A DNA stretch of 64,000 bases from Lithodes maja (GCA_037953745.1 JBAKBP010012295.1:1-64000); one strand, 5' to 3'. Positions 10,687 through 21,965 are shown, counted from the first letter of the stretch. Made by a program: numbers and translations. The notes: generated by a model from the letters alone, not told the origin.

Positions 10687-11078
10687 TTAAGGAAGCCCAT
10701 GTCGCTTTTGTTCTCTTTCTCTCCCTCTCTCTTTGGCTTGTATCCAGTCGGCCCCATTCAGCCTACTGTTTTAAGACGTTTACCCCCATCCAGGTGTCAA
10801 TATTTTCCTGGCGAGAGGTAGCGAGCCAGCATATATATATATATATATATTTTTTTTTGACAGCAAGCTAAATTTGTATATTTTTCGATAGAAAAATGTC
10901 TCCGGCGAAGCCGGATTTCTCCATACAATGCTAGCTCGCTATCGCTCGCCAGGAATATATTGACACCTGGATGGGGATAAACGTCTTAAAACAGTTGGCT
11001 GAATGGGGCCGAATGGATAAAGCCAGGGAAAGGGAGAACAGGAGAGAAGGATAAAAAAAAGCCGGTGACCCCCCTTAA
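10687..11078 (-). mobile_element. Family B palindromic TTAA element, copy B2
   Basis: TTAA is present at both ends. Outer arms mirror each other (CCATTCAGCCTACTGTTTTAAGACG against CGTCTTAAAACAGTTGGCTG, a partial quotation). The central loop carries hairpin TTTTTCGATAGAAAAA and stem-loop CCGGCGAAGCCGG on the minus orientation. A TA tract at 10832-10851 has expanded at one arm-loop junction. Confidence 0.83.
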
Positions 11079-11444
11079 CAATATCCTGGCTAACGTTTCA
11101 CTAATCTCATCTGTTTCATTTCCTAGGTTTCTTTACAGATCATCCATATTACAGCTATATTTAAATACATTGGATAAATTACATAGGAGTGTCCTGTATG
11201 CCTTTAAAACCATTGTAAAAGGCATTAATCAATATACAATTTTTGTTCGTGCATAGGTGTAATCTCGTATGTCTTTGAAGCGAATATATCCCGATTTCCA
11301 GTATTACCTATGTATTACGACTCTAAAATATGAGATAACTTGGACTATATCATATAAACCATAAATTGCATATGTTTTCCATGTCGTTCTTCATCACTCC
11401 ACATCCATAAAAAAACTTTAAGATCTTCCTTCAATAATACCCTC

Positions 11445-11496
<52 letters not shown>

Positions 11497-11609
11497 TAAG
11501 GGCACTGGGTCATTATGGACGTGCAAGAGATCAGAGCTGACACACACACACACACACACACTATTATAACCTATGATAACCTATTTGTGTGTATTTCAAC
11601 ATTTTTTTT
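11079..11609. other. Interval with CT and AC microsatellites, no gene seen
   Basis: Unremarkable AT-rich sequence, then (CT)n at about 11451-11492 and (AC)n at about 11541-11562, just before the 5' region of the CR1-like element. Confidence 0.6.
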
Positions 11610-11741
11610 TTCGGTTAGGCCTATTTAAGTAAGTGAAGCGACCTGAAGGGAGTGAAGTGTTTTTAAAGTGAGTTTAGTGTTTTTAAAGTGAGTTAAGTGT
11701 TTTTAAGTGAGTGAAGTGATCTGAAGAAAGTGATCGTCACC

Positions 11742-12857
11742 ATGCCTCGTGCCTGTACGAACTGCGCCGGTAGGTTTGGTGCTTCCATGTTTGCTCCTGT
11801 CGATCCACAAGTCTGCCGACTCTGCCAGCAACGAGAGGATTTGACAGCAAAATTGGATGAAGCCCACAACAAGATCAACGCCCTCACCAGGAAGCTGGAA
11901 TCACTCCAAGAGTTTGTAACACTCAACGTTGGAGTATCACTAACTCCAATTGTTTCAACTCCAGCATCCACCACCGCCCCAACGTCATCTGCCAACAATC
12001 CAACACCTGCAGTAGACACTGCAGCAGATGCTTCTGACGAACCTGAGCCGACATCAAACCAGGACAGCCGCCCTGTTCACCTTAGTCTCTCCCCCACTCC
12101 TCGTGCAAGAAGCCTGCTAGCACGAACAGTACCAACCCCTCGCCCCCATTCTAACCACTCCTCTCCCCGACCTGTACGTAGAGTCCCGCCACCACAGGTT
12201 TCCGGATTTACACCAGTGAGGAACGGTGCACGGCCAACGCAGAAAAGGTCTCTTCTACCAGTCACAATGTCAAACAGATTTGAGATATTGGTAGAGATGG
12301 AAGACGAACCAGAGGAGACTAGGCTCGTTGGGGATTCCATCCTACGAGGACAGGTCGAAGAGTTCTGCGACAGAGTCCCAAATCAACGAAAAAGATTTTG
12401 CATCCCAGGAGCTGGACTGGACGACATTGTGGAAGCCTTCGGAGATACCACAAAGGATGCAAATGAAAATACCCTTTTTGTCATCCATGCTGGTTCAAAT
12501 GACGTCATGCGCACCAGATCCGAAGAGTTGATGGAGAAATATCGCAAGATGATCCAGCACTACAAAAACAAGTCGAGGAATATCATCATCTCAGGCATTC
12601 TCCCCAAGATCGACGCACCTGACAAATTCTACGACAAGGCCTTCAGCACAAATAGCCGACTAAAATATTTGTGTCTGAGGGAAGAAGTTGAATTCATCAA
12701 CCTCTGGGACAACTTCTACAACCAGCCTACTCTGTTCCGCAAGGATGGCACTCATCTAAACCCTGTGGATTCAGCACGCATGGGTCGTCTCCTACACGAA
12801 GCAGTCCGCAGCTATGGATCAAAAAACGCCATCCGAGAAGAAGCAGCAGTGACATAA
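11742..12857 (+). CDS. ORF1 protein: Cys-rich N-terminus plus SGNH esterase
   Basis: A protein of about 371 residues. I choose the ATG at 11742 (context CACCATGC) rather than the upstream GTG at 11730. Residues 5-28 have CxxC and CxxC pairs (CTNC and CRLC), a zinc-finger-like arrangement, followed by a short coiled-coil-like stretch (about 32-58). A Ser/Pro/Thr-rich linker follows (about 65-180). The C-terminal half is an SGNH/GDSL hydrolase: GDS with Ser199, GSND with Asn253, and DGTHLN with Asp335 and His338. In CR1-group LINEs this protein binds element RNA, and the esterase is thought to aid RNP or membrane association. ORF2 starts 83 bp downstream. The frame is uninterrupted. Confidence 0.85.
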   Translation: MPRACTNCAGRFGASMFAPVDPQVCRLCQQREDLTAKLDEAHNKINALTRKLESLQEFVTLNVGVSLTPIVSTPASTTAPTSSANNPTPAVDTAADASDEPEPTSNQDSRPVHLSLSPTPRARSLLARTVPTPRPHSNHSSPRPVRRVPPPQVSGFTPVRNGARPTQKRSLLPVTMSNRFEILVEMEDEPEETRLVGDSILRGQVEEFCDRVPNQRKRFCIPGAGLDDIVEAFGDTTKDANENTLFVIHAGSNDVMRTRSEELMEKYRKMIQHYKNKSRNIIISGILPKIDAPDKFYDKAFSTNSRLKYLCLREEVEFINLWDNFYNQPTLFRKDGTHLNPVDSARMGRLLHEAVRSYGSKNAIREEAAVT

Positions 12858-12940
12858 ATCATCCAACGCCAAGAAAAAAACAGAGGCAACCGAGGACCAC
12901 CAGCGATAAGGACCGAAGACAGCGAGGACCGAGGACAGCC

Positions 12941-15825
12941 ATGAACATAAATGTAGATCCGACAAAAACCAAAAATATTATTGAAGAGCGTTCCGTTAGT
13001 TCTAAAATAACAAATTTAAAGGTTTTCTATGCAAACACTCGTAGCATACGCAATAAATTTTCAGATTTAGAGGAGCTAGTGTTTACAGAAAATTTTGATG
13101 TGATTGGCATAACAGAATCTTGGCTCAATACAGAAGATAGAGACTTTTTAGCAGAGTATTCACTTCCCGGTTATGTAATGTTTGAGAAAAGCCGAATAAA
13201 TCGAAATGGAGGTGGCGTTTTACTTTATATCAAAGAAAGTCTTAACCCTACCCTCTTGTCAAAACCTCAAATTGTGAACGTCGACGCATCTTTTGTGCTA
13301 ATAAAGAATAATAAAGGTACAAAAATAATACTTGCATTAATATACAGACCTCCAGCTCAATCAGTGCAAACTGACCGAGAAATCTACGAACAAATTGCAG
13401 ATGTAAGTAACTCACAAGATACCGTAATTTTTGGCGACTTTAATTTACCTGTGACCAAGTGGGGCGATTCTCTTACTTCACACTCCGGACATGACTTGTA
13501 TACGAACTTGCAAGAGAGTTCGCTTTATCAATTTGTTCGAACGCCAACCCGTGGTAATAACGTTCTTGACATTGTACTTGCAACAAAAGAAGAATTAATA
13601 GAGAATTTGAATGTTGGTGATGAATTCAGTAACAGCGACCATCGTACGATAACTTTCACTTCAAACTTTACTAGTAACGAACCAAATAGTAGCATCGAAA
13701 AAGTCCCTAATTTCAAGAAAGCAAACTTCCATAAACTTAGAGCTATGTTTAAAGAAACTGACTGGAGCTTTTTAATTCACAATAACGACATAAATACATC
13801 TTGGAAGTTATTCGAAGCCACTTACCTAAAAGCAGTGCAAGACTGCATACCACCGAAAATACGGCGTCCAGGCCATAATAATAAGCCCAAATGGTGGAAT
13901 AAAGATATTTCAAACTGCCTGCTTGCTAAAAAATTTGCTAATGATAGATTAAAATCCTCACAAAATGACGAAGAACGGCTGAAATTTGTAGAGCTACGAC
14001 GCAAAGCCAAAAAGTTAATTAAGCAAAGTAAAAAGACCTTAGAGTTACATATTGCGAATCAAAGTCAAACAAACCCGAAAGAATTCTATAGTTATATCAG
14101 AAAGAAAAAAGTAGTTACTTCAACTGTTGGACCGTTAGTCGATGAAAATGGAGAATACACCAAAGACGAAGTACAAATGAGTAATGCCCTCAATACCTTC
14201 TTTGCATCAGTTTTTACAACAGAAGACCTCAGTGATATCCCTACACCATCGCCGATTCAGATTGATAATTCAGATGTTCTAAGCAATATCACCGTTACAG
14301 AGAGAGAAGTATTGAATTGTTTAGATAAACTCATGGTAAATAAAACGCCTGGACCTGATACAATCTCGCCTAGAGTTCTAAAGGAAGCTAAGGATGAGCT
14401 CTCCAAACCACTGACATTACTATTCAATAAATCCTTGCAGTCTGGAACTATGCCCGATCAGTGGAAGCTAGCCAATGTAACACCGATATTAAAAAAAAGG
14501 CAGCAAATCCCTACCCAGTAACTATCGTCCAATTAGCTTAACCTCAGTTGTATGTAAAATGCTAGAAACGGTCATACGAGACAGACTCGTAAATTACTTA
14601 GAGGAAAATAACATACTTAAAGATACTCAACACGGCTTTCGTAAAAAACGTTCCTGTTTAACAAACCTCTTAGACTTCTTCCACGATATCCTCAACCTCT
14701 ACGATGAGAGTAAAGCTGTAGATATTATATATATACCTTGATTTTCAAAAGGCCTTTGACAAAGTTCCCCACAAACGTTTACTGCTAAAACTAAAAGCGC
14801 ATGGAATACAAGACGGTGTGTTGAAATGGATAGAAAATTGGCTCAGCGACAGAAAGCAAAGAGTAGTCATAAACGGTAAGGCATCTAAATGGACCAATGT
14901 AAGTAGCGGGGTACCCCAGGGATCGGTACTAGGACCAATTCTCTTTCTAATTTACATCAACGACATAGATGAGGGTCTCACCTGTACAATCTCAAAATTT
15001 GCTGACGATACAAAAATTGCAAATAGCGTACTCTCAAAAGAACAAGTTGACGATATGCAACACAATCTAGATAAATTGTCATGTTGGGCCCAAATTTGGC
15101 AAATGAGTTTCAATGCGGATAAATGTAAAGTACTACATATCGGATACCTAAATGAGAAAGCAAACTATTCGATGAATGGCACTCAGCTTAAGAATGTAAA
15201 CAGAGAAACCGATCTGGGAGTAACAATATCGAGTAACCTAAAACCGAGTCAACAATGTTCAGAAGTTGTTAAGAAGGCAAACAAAATAATTGGCTTTATA
15301 GGCAGGTCATTTGAGCATAAATCCAAAGAAGTTATCCTAACCCTTTACAATTCCTTAGTCCGCCCTCTTCTGGAATACTGCGTTCAATCCTGGTGCCCTT
15401 ATTACCAAAAAGATATAAACAAGCTAGAACGAGTTCAACGTAGAGTTACCAAAATGATACCTAGCCTAAAGAACAAACCATACGAAGAGCGTCTTAGAGA
15501 ATTCAATCTATTTCCTTTAACCCAGCGCAGATTAAGAGGTGACTTAATTCAAGTGTTCAAAATCATCAAAGGCATCGACAATATGAACTGTAGTAAGTAC
15601 TTCACTATCGAGCAATCTAATTACACGCGGGGAAACGGTTGCAAAATTATTGGTAAATCTTTTAACTCACACGAATCTAAGAATGTCTTCTTCAATCGAG
15701 TTGTCAACTTGTGGAATGGGCTTCCCCGAAACGTTATAGACTGCATCACCGTTGATTCATTTAAACTCCGCCTAGACAAATATCTCGCATCAAACCCGCG
15801 ACTGACTGCGTTTGTAAATGAATAA
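12941..15825 (+). pseudogene. ORF2: AP endonuclease and reverse transcriptase, two frameshifts
   Basis: The first frame (12941-14521) holds an APE-type endonuclease: Asn32 in YANTRS, Glu59 in ITESW, GDFN (Asp166/Asn168) and SDH (Asp233/His234). Early RT blocks follow (KTPGPD, DQWK.A.VTPI). The RT continues in another frame at about 14522-14741 (YRPISLTS, QHGFRKKRSC) and in a third from about 14740 to 15825 (DFQKAFDKVPH, GVPQGSVLGP, the catalytic FADD). The C-terminal region is typical, with RPLLEYCVQSW. The first break is one extra base in an A-run near 14490-14497. The second is extra bases in a TA run near 14727-14738. Both look like simple-repeat slippage, so the copy died recently and is otherwise well preserved. 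Confidence 0.87.
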
Positions 15826-16050
15826 CTTTATTTTATCCCCCCCTCAGTTACTAACCCATCTGTCCCCTACTAACTTCCTAATCCTGCCACGGATATTAGT
15901 TCCAGGGCAGTAATTCCCTTTCCAATGTTCCCTTACCCACTCTAAACCACTGTTTGGACACTTGGTCCTCAGTGTTTTGGAGGACAAGCAACCTAGAAGG
16001 GTCACTAGATCTGTTGTTGCTTGATTTGCTTTGTACTCCTTTGTACTTTG

Positions 16051-16274
16051 TACACACACACACACACACACACTCTCTCTCTCTCTCTCTCTCAAACCAC
16101 CGCTCCCCTCTCGCCATACTGAATAAACTCCAACACTAGGTTCAAATAGTACGAAACATCTGTTATTGATAAATTGCCCTACATGGGAAGCAAGAGTTTT
16201 ATTTGTGTTCTACTAGATCATAAGGGACACTAATTACATATCCTCCTTTAGGAAACAATTGAAACTATACCCTT
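16051..16274. other. CA/CT microsatellite and short interval
   Basis: (CA)n then (CT)n at 16052-16093 marks the end of recognisable retrotransposon 3' sequence. The rest shows no gene. Confidence 0.6.
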
Positions 16275-16491
16275 TTAACCCCTTCTGTGCCGATGACGTC
16301 TTCTTAACTTACTCTGGCTACTATTAGACGATTTAACTCAGTTTAAAAAGGGCCTCCAACAATTAACAGACTTCCAACTATCTCACTTAACCCCTTTTAC
16401 TACCACAGATCCTTTTTAAACCGCACACAATTATTGTCTAAATAAAGCTAGAAGAAAACTAGGAAGACGTTGGCGGTATAGAAGGGGTTAA
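16275..16491. mobile_element. Family C element, copy C4
   Basis: TTAACCCCTTCTGTGCCGATGAC at the left mirrors GGCGGTATAGAAGGGGTTAA at the right, with TTAA at both ends. Internal ATTAGACGATTTAACTCAG mirrors the degenerate CACACAATTATTGTCTAAAT. It is 217 bp and non-coding. Confidence 0.82.
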
Positions 16492-16612
16492 TACTCAATT
16501 GAGCTTATGGTCACTAACTCCGATGTAGGCCTATACTCCTATACGTGTTATTATATAGTTTGCTTATTATATACTTGACAACAAACCCTTGCATGTATCC
16601 TACTATTATATA

Positions 16613-17590
16613 TTATTATGTGAGGCATTGAACAGTTGTCGATATGTGAGGCATTGAACAGTTGTCGATATGTGAGGCATTGAACAGTTGTCGATATGTG
16701 AGGCATTGAACAGTTGTCGATATGTGAGGCATTGAACAGTTGTCGATATGTGAGGCATTGAACAGTTGTCGATATGTGAGGCATTGAACAGTTGTCGATA
16801 TATTATTATGTGAGGCATTGAACAATTGTCGATATATTATTATGTGAGGCATTGAACAGTTGTCGATATGTGAGGCATTGAACAGTTGTCGATATGTGAG
16901 GCATTGAACAGTTGCCGATATGTGAGGCATTGAACAGTTGTCGATATGTGAGGCATTGAACAGTTGTCGATATGTGAGGCATTGAACAGTTGTCGATATG
17001 TGAGGCATTGAACAGTTTTCGATATATTATTATGTGAGGCATTGAACAATTGTCGATATATTATTATGTGAGGCATTGAACAGTTGTCGATATGTGAGGC
17101 ATTGAACAGTTGTCGATATATTATTATGTGAGGCATTGAACAATTGTCGATATATTATTATGTGAGGCATTGAACAGTTGTCGATATGTGAGGCATTGAA
17201 CAGTTGTCGATATATTATTATGTGAGGCATTGAACAGTTGTCGATATGTGAGGCATTGAACAGTTTTCGATATATTATTATGTGAGGCATTGAACAATTG
17301 TCGATATATTATTATGTGAGGCATTGAACAGTTGTCGATATGTGAGGCATTGAACAGTTGTCGATATATTATTATGTGAGGCATTGAACAGTTGTCGATA
17401 TGTGAGGCATTGAACAGTTGTCGATATATTATTATGTGAGGCATTGAACAGTTGTCGATATGTGAGGCATTGAACAGTTGTCGATATATTATTATGTGAG
17501 GCATTGAACAGTTGTCGATATATTATTATGTGAGGCATTGAACAGTCGTCGATATATTATGTGAGGCATTGAACAGTTGTCGATATATTA
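16613..17590. repeat. 26/34-bp minisatellite with two unit lengths
   Basis: The basic unit TGTGAGGCATTGAACAGTTGTCGATA (26 bp) alternates with a 34-bp form carrying an extra TATTATTA before TGTGAGG. The left part has seven short units in a row; the right part alternates long and short. Minor variants (CAATTG, CAGTTTTCG, GTTGCCG) recur with the same neighbours, indicating higher-order duplication. The overlapping minus-strand frames (NASHIDNCSMPHIS repeated) are open only because the units lack stops. Confidence 0.95.
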
Positions 17591-17591
17591 A

Positions 17592-17700
17592 TAGTTTTTC
17601 ACCAACCAATTTCACTTCTAAACTCAATTAATGAATTCAACAAATGCATGTGGCACTCCAAGGACTCGAACCAAGGATACTCACCCCACCATTTTCATTA
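17592..17700 (-). repeat. Dispersed repeat with a B-box-like motif, copy 1
   Basis: TTTTTCACCAACCAATTTCAC through CATGTGGCACTCCAAGGACTCG and GAACCAAGGATACTCACC is repeated at 51101-51215. On the minus strand the segment reads GGTTCGAGTCC, an exact pol III B-box match, so a degraded SINE is possible. No convincing A box was found. Confidence 0.45.
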
Positions 17701-18146
17701 TGCAAATATAACTGGTATAATCATATTTCGATTAAGCTTTCCTTTGCATATTTTTACAAACTGTTGAGTGAATTACTATCAACTAGTATTTCCAAGCCGT
17801 TCCCAACAATATAGAATACCGGTACTAGTATAATGAAAATCATAGGGTGGTAATGAAGTTATTGTGACGACTGTACATCATATGAAGAATAACCATTGTA
17901 TAAATGGATAATAAACATTTTAATTCTGATTCTCCTATTCCTAGTTAGACATTAACTACTCTCCATACCTGTCCCTGCAATCTCTTCCTGTTTATAATTT
18001 TTGCTTCTCAATTATCTCTCCACTTCGAAAATCATCACCACATAATGCTCTCCCTACCCCTAAACCTCATCCTCTCTCTCTGTCTCTCTCTCACACACAC
18101 ACTTTCTCTCTCTCTCCCCTAATACCGCTACCCATCACCCCCCCCC

Positions 18147-18218
<72 letters not shown>

Positions 18219-18405
18219 TCCCTAATACCCCCCCCCCCCCCCTACTAAATTAAAACAAACACTCTGTCAAACAGGCCCGGACATCTGTTAGCTCATGTCA
18301 ACAAGGTCATTATATCCACGGACAGGCAAAGTCAATAGTTCCTCGAAAACATTGATGCCGTTTTGTGAAATTAAGAAAGAGGGACATTACCTTTATACTT
18401 TTATG

Positions 18406-18436
<31 letters not shown>

Positions 18437-18453
18437 TATTACTACAGTCTGTT
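17701..18453. other. Interval with CT, C and CA microsatellites
   Basis: Unique AT-rich DNA to about 18060, then CT tracts (18080-18118 and 18150-18215), poly-C near 18139-18147 and 18227-18242, and (CA)n at about 18409-18434. No gene is seen. Confidence 0.6.
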
Positions 18454-18631
18454 TCTTTTCAACTGACGGTAATTTACTTAGTTATTTTGAAGATTTTGTA
18501 GCGAAATATGGTGCTAATTATATAAACTTAAGTCTTGATATAATGCAAAGACATGGTAATTTCACATTTTTTCATTAAGTATCGATAAATTAGATGCTAA
18601 GCGATTCAACTTACCGTCAGTTGAAATAAAC
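18454..18631 (-). mobile_element. Family D MITE, copy D1
   Basis: The ends TTTTCAACTGACGGTAATTTAC and TTACCGTCAGTTGAAATAAA are inverted repeats. The reverse complement matches copies at 20046-20393 and 36480-36671 (CAGCTGATGGTAAATTGAAT, CTTTAGCATC, ATAATTAGCAAC). Non-coding, about 180 bp. The target duplication was not resolved. Confidence 0.65.
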
Positions 18632-18709
18632 CCGTTTATAGTCATGGGCTACTAGAAAAGAAAAAAAAAAGAGGGAAATTACGTTATTATATTTTTATAA
18701 GAAACATTA

Positions 18710-19580
18710 AGTACTAGTCACGGTTCATTAGAAAAATAGAGATATTACTTTTACACTTGTATGACGTGCAACAGGTAGTACTAGTCACGGTTCATTAGAA
18801 AAATAGAGATATTACTTTTACACTTGTATGACGTGCAACAGGTAGTACTAGTCACGGTTCATTAGAAAAATAGAGATATTACTTTTACACTTGTATGACG
18901 TGCAACAGGTAGTACTAGTCACGGTTCATTAGAAAAATAGAGATATTACTTTTACACTTGTATGACGTGCAACAGGTAGTACTAGTCACGGTTCATTAGA
19001 AAAATAGAGATATTACTTTTACACTTGTATGACGTGCAACAGGTAGTACTAGTCACGGTTCATTAGAAAAATAGAGATATTACTTTTACACTTGTATGAC
19101 GTGCAACAGGTAGTACTAGTCACGGTTCATTAGAAAAATAGAGATATTACTTTTACACTTGTATGACGTGCAACAGGTAGTACTAGTCATGGTTCATTAG
19201 AAAAATAGAGATATTACTTTTACACTTGTATGACGTGCAACAGGTAGTACTAGTCACGGTTCATTAGAAAAATAGAGATATTACTTTTACACTTGTATGA
19301 CGTGCAACAGGTAGTACTAGTCACGGTTCATTAGAAAAATAGAGATATTACTTTTACACTTGTATGACGTGCAACAGGTAGTACTAGTCATGGTTCATTA
19401 GAAAAATAGAGATATTACTTTTACACTTGTATGACGTGCAACAGGTAGTACTAGTCACGGTTCATTAGAAAAATAGAGATATTACTTTTACACTTGTATG
19501 ACGTGCAACAGGTAGTACTAGTCACGGTTCATTAGAAAAATAGAGATATTACTTTTACACTTGTATGACGTGCAACAGGT
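18710..19580. repeat. 67-bp minisatellite, 13 copies
   Basis: The unit runs from AGTACTAGTCACGGTTCATT to TATGACGTGCAACAGGT and is 67 bp; the span is exactly 13 units. Copies are nearly identical, with only a CACGG/CATGG change noted in two. Such homogeneity suggests very recent expansion. Element A6 follows within 66 bp. Confidence 0.96.
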
Positions 19581-19645
19581 AGTACTAGTCATGGGCTCTT
19601 ATAAACAGTAGAAACATTACATTCCACGTTGATGACGAGAAACTA

Positions 19646-20026
19646 TTAAGGGGAGCTTAAATTCCACTTAAGGGATTTTTTTTCTTTACCCCCTTCTCCC
19701 TCATGTTTAGCCCCATTGCTTTTGAGATTTTAAGACGTTCGCCCCATTAGTTTGGCGATTTTATGAACTTTCACCCAATTTATGTCACTTTTAAGACCTT
19801 TCGTCCCATTTAGGTGTCGATTTTTTCCTGGCGAGCGATAGCGAGCCTGACATTTAAGAGGAGTGCAAAATCGGAGAGATTTAAGAGGAGTAAGAGGAGT
19901 GTCCCGGCCTTCGGCCGGGAAATTTTTCTACCGAAAAATGTACAAATTTATCTTGAAAGGGGGTCAAGGGGGTGTAATTTCAAGCTTGATGGAAGTCTAG
20001 GAAACACACTAAAAACCTCCCCTTAA
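19646..20026 (+). mobile_element. Family A TTAA-flanked MITE, copy A6
   Basis: Bounded by TTAAGGGGAGC and CTCCCCTTAA. It has all forward blocks, including CCTGGCGAGCGATAGCGAGCC, CCCGGCCTTCGGCCGGG and the hairpin ATTTTTCTACCGAAAAAT. An internal short duplication (AAGAGGAGT twice) precedes the stem-loop. It is one of the best-preserved copies. Confidence 0.84.
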
Positions 20027-20045
20027 CACTATAGTCTATTTAGTT

Positions 20046-20393
20046 TGTTCCAGCTGATGATCAATTGAATTCTTTAGCATCCGATTCCTTGATTCTTAGT
20101 GGAAAAATATGATACCGCTGTGTCTGTACGTCATATGATACCGCTGTGTCTGTACGTCATATGATACCGCTGTGTCTGTACGTCATATGATACCGCTGTG
20201 TCTGTACGTCATATGATACCGCTGTGTCTGTACGTCATATGATACCGCTGTGTCTGTACGTCATATGATACCGCTGTGTCTGTACGTCATATTATTGCCA
20301 AGTTTTTATAATTAGCAACATACTTCGCTACAAAACCATGGTAATAGCTTAGTAATCAGGATGGAGAGATAGTAATTTACCATCACCTGTGGG
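20046..20393 (+). mobile_element. Family D MITE, copy D2, enlarged by a 26-bp array
   Basis: The terminal CCAGCTGATGATCAATTGAA and a degenerate right end (ACCATCACCTG) match D3 at 36480-36671. Shared internal blocks are CTTTAGCATC, TGATTCTTA, TATTGCCAAGTTTTTATAAT and CAGGATGGAGAGAT. Where D3 has one GATACTGCTATGTCTGTACG unit, this copy has seven. Confidence 0.68.
20111..20292. repeat. 26-bp minisatellite, 7 copies, inside MITE D2
   Basis: GATACCGCTGTGTCTGTACG plus TCATAT (26 bp) is repeated exactly seven times (182 bp) without visible differences. Confidence 0.97.
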
Positions 20394-20510
20394 AGAGAGA
20401 GAAAAACAAATATATATAGTCACGGGCTGTTAGAATCACAGAAGGATCATCAAGCAAAAGCAAATTGAAGAATATCTGCACTGTTTATAAGCACGACTTT
20501 CCGAGTACTA

Positions 20511-20715
20511 TTACTCCTTTCAGTATTTGGACGCTATTCTTCGGTTTATTCTGGCTATCATTAGACGATATTGTTCAGTTTAGGAAGGATCTCTTGGAAT
20601 GAAAAAGGTAAAATATATCTTGATTATTCCCCAGACCATTTCTAGGATTGATACAATCGTCTATAAACAGTCAGAATATAATATAAGAATGCATTCTGGT
20701 TTACTGAAATTGATA
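20511..20715. mobile_element. Family C element, copy C5 (degenerate)
   Basis: TTACTCCTTTCAGTATTTGG, CATTAGACGATATTGTTCAG and GATACAATCGTCTATAAACAG follow the family-C layout, but both TTAA termini are altered. Boundaries are approximate. Confidence 0.55.
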
Positions 20716-20890
20716 ATTACGTACTACTAGTTAGGTAAGTCATGGCCTATTAGTTAATGTGTTCTGTTTATAAATGTTTTAGCTTTGATGTTTCCTGTAA
20801 TAAATCCTTTAGTCTTTAAGGGGATATTTCTTTCTTTCTTTCTTTCTTTTTGTATGTATTTATGTATGTATGTATGTATGTATGTATGTA

Positions 20891-21343
20891 CTTACTCTAG
20901 TTGTACTTACTCTAGTTGTATTGCGGGAGTGAGCATGCTCGTTATTTCCCGCCTCCTATATGTGTAGGTGTTATATGTATCGTTGGAATGGCTGTGGATG
21001 TGTGTGTAGTCTGTATTTTTAGCCAATTGGCGACATCGGAAACGAAGGCTTAGGGTGGATCTGTATGGTACCATTCTCACTATAGACGGTACCGTCTCGC
21101 CCGAAGGCTTAGGTAGCCATCAGCTTAGGTGAACCATATGATACCCATCTCGCCTTGTACCATTTTTGCCAACCCCAGATGGGACGTCACAACGTCGTCC
21201 ACTTATTCCAGGTACCTATTTACAGCTAGGTGAACTGAGGCTAACACATGAAAAGAGACAAGCCCAATTTGTCTCCGCCCGGCGGGGGATTGAACCCCCG
21301 ACCCCTCGTGTGTGAGACGAGAGCTCTACCTACTAGGCTACGG
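20891..21343 (-). mobile_element. tRNA-Val-like SINE (SINE1), copy 2
   Basis: The layout is as in copy 1: on the minus strand CCGTAGCCTAGTAGGTAGAG, then CTCGTCTCACACACGAG and GGGTTCAATCCCC at the head. The conserved body has the GGTACCGTC/GACGGTACC inverted motif, and the tail has two CTTACTCTAGTTGTA units (plus-strand sense) at 20891-20920. Flanks on both sides are (TATG)n, at about 20850-20890 and 21344-21388. Confidence 0.87.
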
Positions 21344-21359
21344 TATGTATGTATGTATG

Positions 21360-21388
<29 letters not shown>
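21344..21388. repeat. (TATG)n microsatellite flanking SINE1 copy 2
   Basis: The tract abuts the tRNA head and matches the (TATG)n found beyond the other end of the SINE. Confidence 0.92.
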
Positions 21389-21390
<2 letters not shown>

Positions 21391-21735
21391 CTCCTATTCT
21401 CAATGTCCGGGACCACTTCCATTTTGTATGTATTATGTATATTATTATTTTGTTTAATGTTCCCTAAACCTCCATCCAGCTTAAAAAACACTCTCAAGCC
21501 ACCTTATCGAGATAAAGTTTTGCATTTTGCAAAAAAAAAAAGAAAAACAAAATTGCCCCCTAAATATGCCCCCTAAATTGCAGGCTCGCAATCACTCTGC
21601 AGAAAGAAATCGACACCTGAATAGCACGAAAGGTCTTAAATTTCACAACAAAATGAGTCGAAAGGTCTTAAAATAGCCAAACTAATGAGACAAACGTCTT
21701 TAATCTTAAAAGTAATGGGGCTAAACATGAGGCAT

Positions 21736-21930
21736 AATACAATACATACAAACGGTGCTTTACCTAGATTATTACATTTCAATCTTATAAAGTTGTGTAT
21801 TTATTGGAATATGGATACTTTTGAGTATTCTAGACTTTAGTTAATTTTCTCTTGGCAGAAAATGTAATCCCTTGGAAGCTGATTTCCAAACACTGCAGGC
21901 AATTGAAAATGGGAGACTAGTGTACTCTGC

Positions 21931-21965
<35 letters not shown>

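Larger units (their letters stand above)
11610..16050 (+). mobile_element. CR1/L2-like non-LTR retrotransposon, near full length
   Basis: Two ORFs in the order esterase-type ORF1, then endonuclease plus reverse transcriptase ORF2, define the element. The 5' leader (about 11640-11741) has three tandem AGTGTTTTTAAAGTGAGT-like units. The 3' untranslated part runs from 15826 to about 16050 and stops at a CA/CT microsatellite. ORF1 is open, but ORF2 is interrupted by two frameshifts, so this copy cannot make full ORF2 product. A second copy begins at 62468. An SGNH esterase in ORF1 is established for CR1-group LINEs. Both terminal boundaries are approximate and no target duplication was found. Confidence 0.85.
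20816..21735 (-). mobile_element. Family A element A7, split by microsatellite and SINE
   Basis: The left end TTAAGGGGATATTT is at 20816. The rest of a minus-oriented family-A body appears only at about 21440-21735 (CCTAAACCTCCATCCAGC, AGGCTCGCAATCACTCTGCAG, GGGGCTAAACATGAGG). Between them are TTTC/TATG repeats and SINE1 copy 2. The right TTAA end is lost. The split is evidence for insertion of the SINE into a microsatellite that had grown inside the MITE. Confidence 0.6.

Noticed and set aside
16551..17538. Overlapping minus-strand frames with repeated NASHIDNCSMPHIS
   Set aside because: They are open only because the 26/34-bp repeat lacks stops; several frames are open at once and there are no flanking gene signals.
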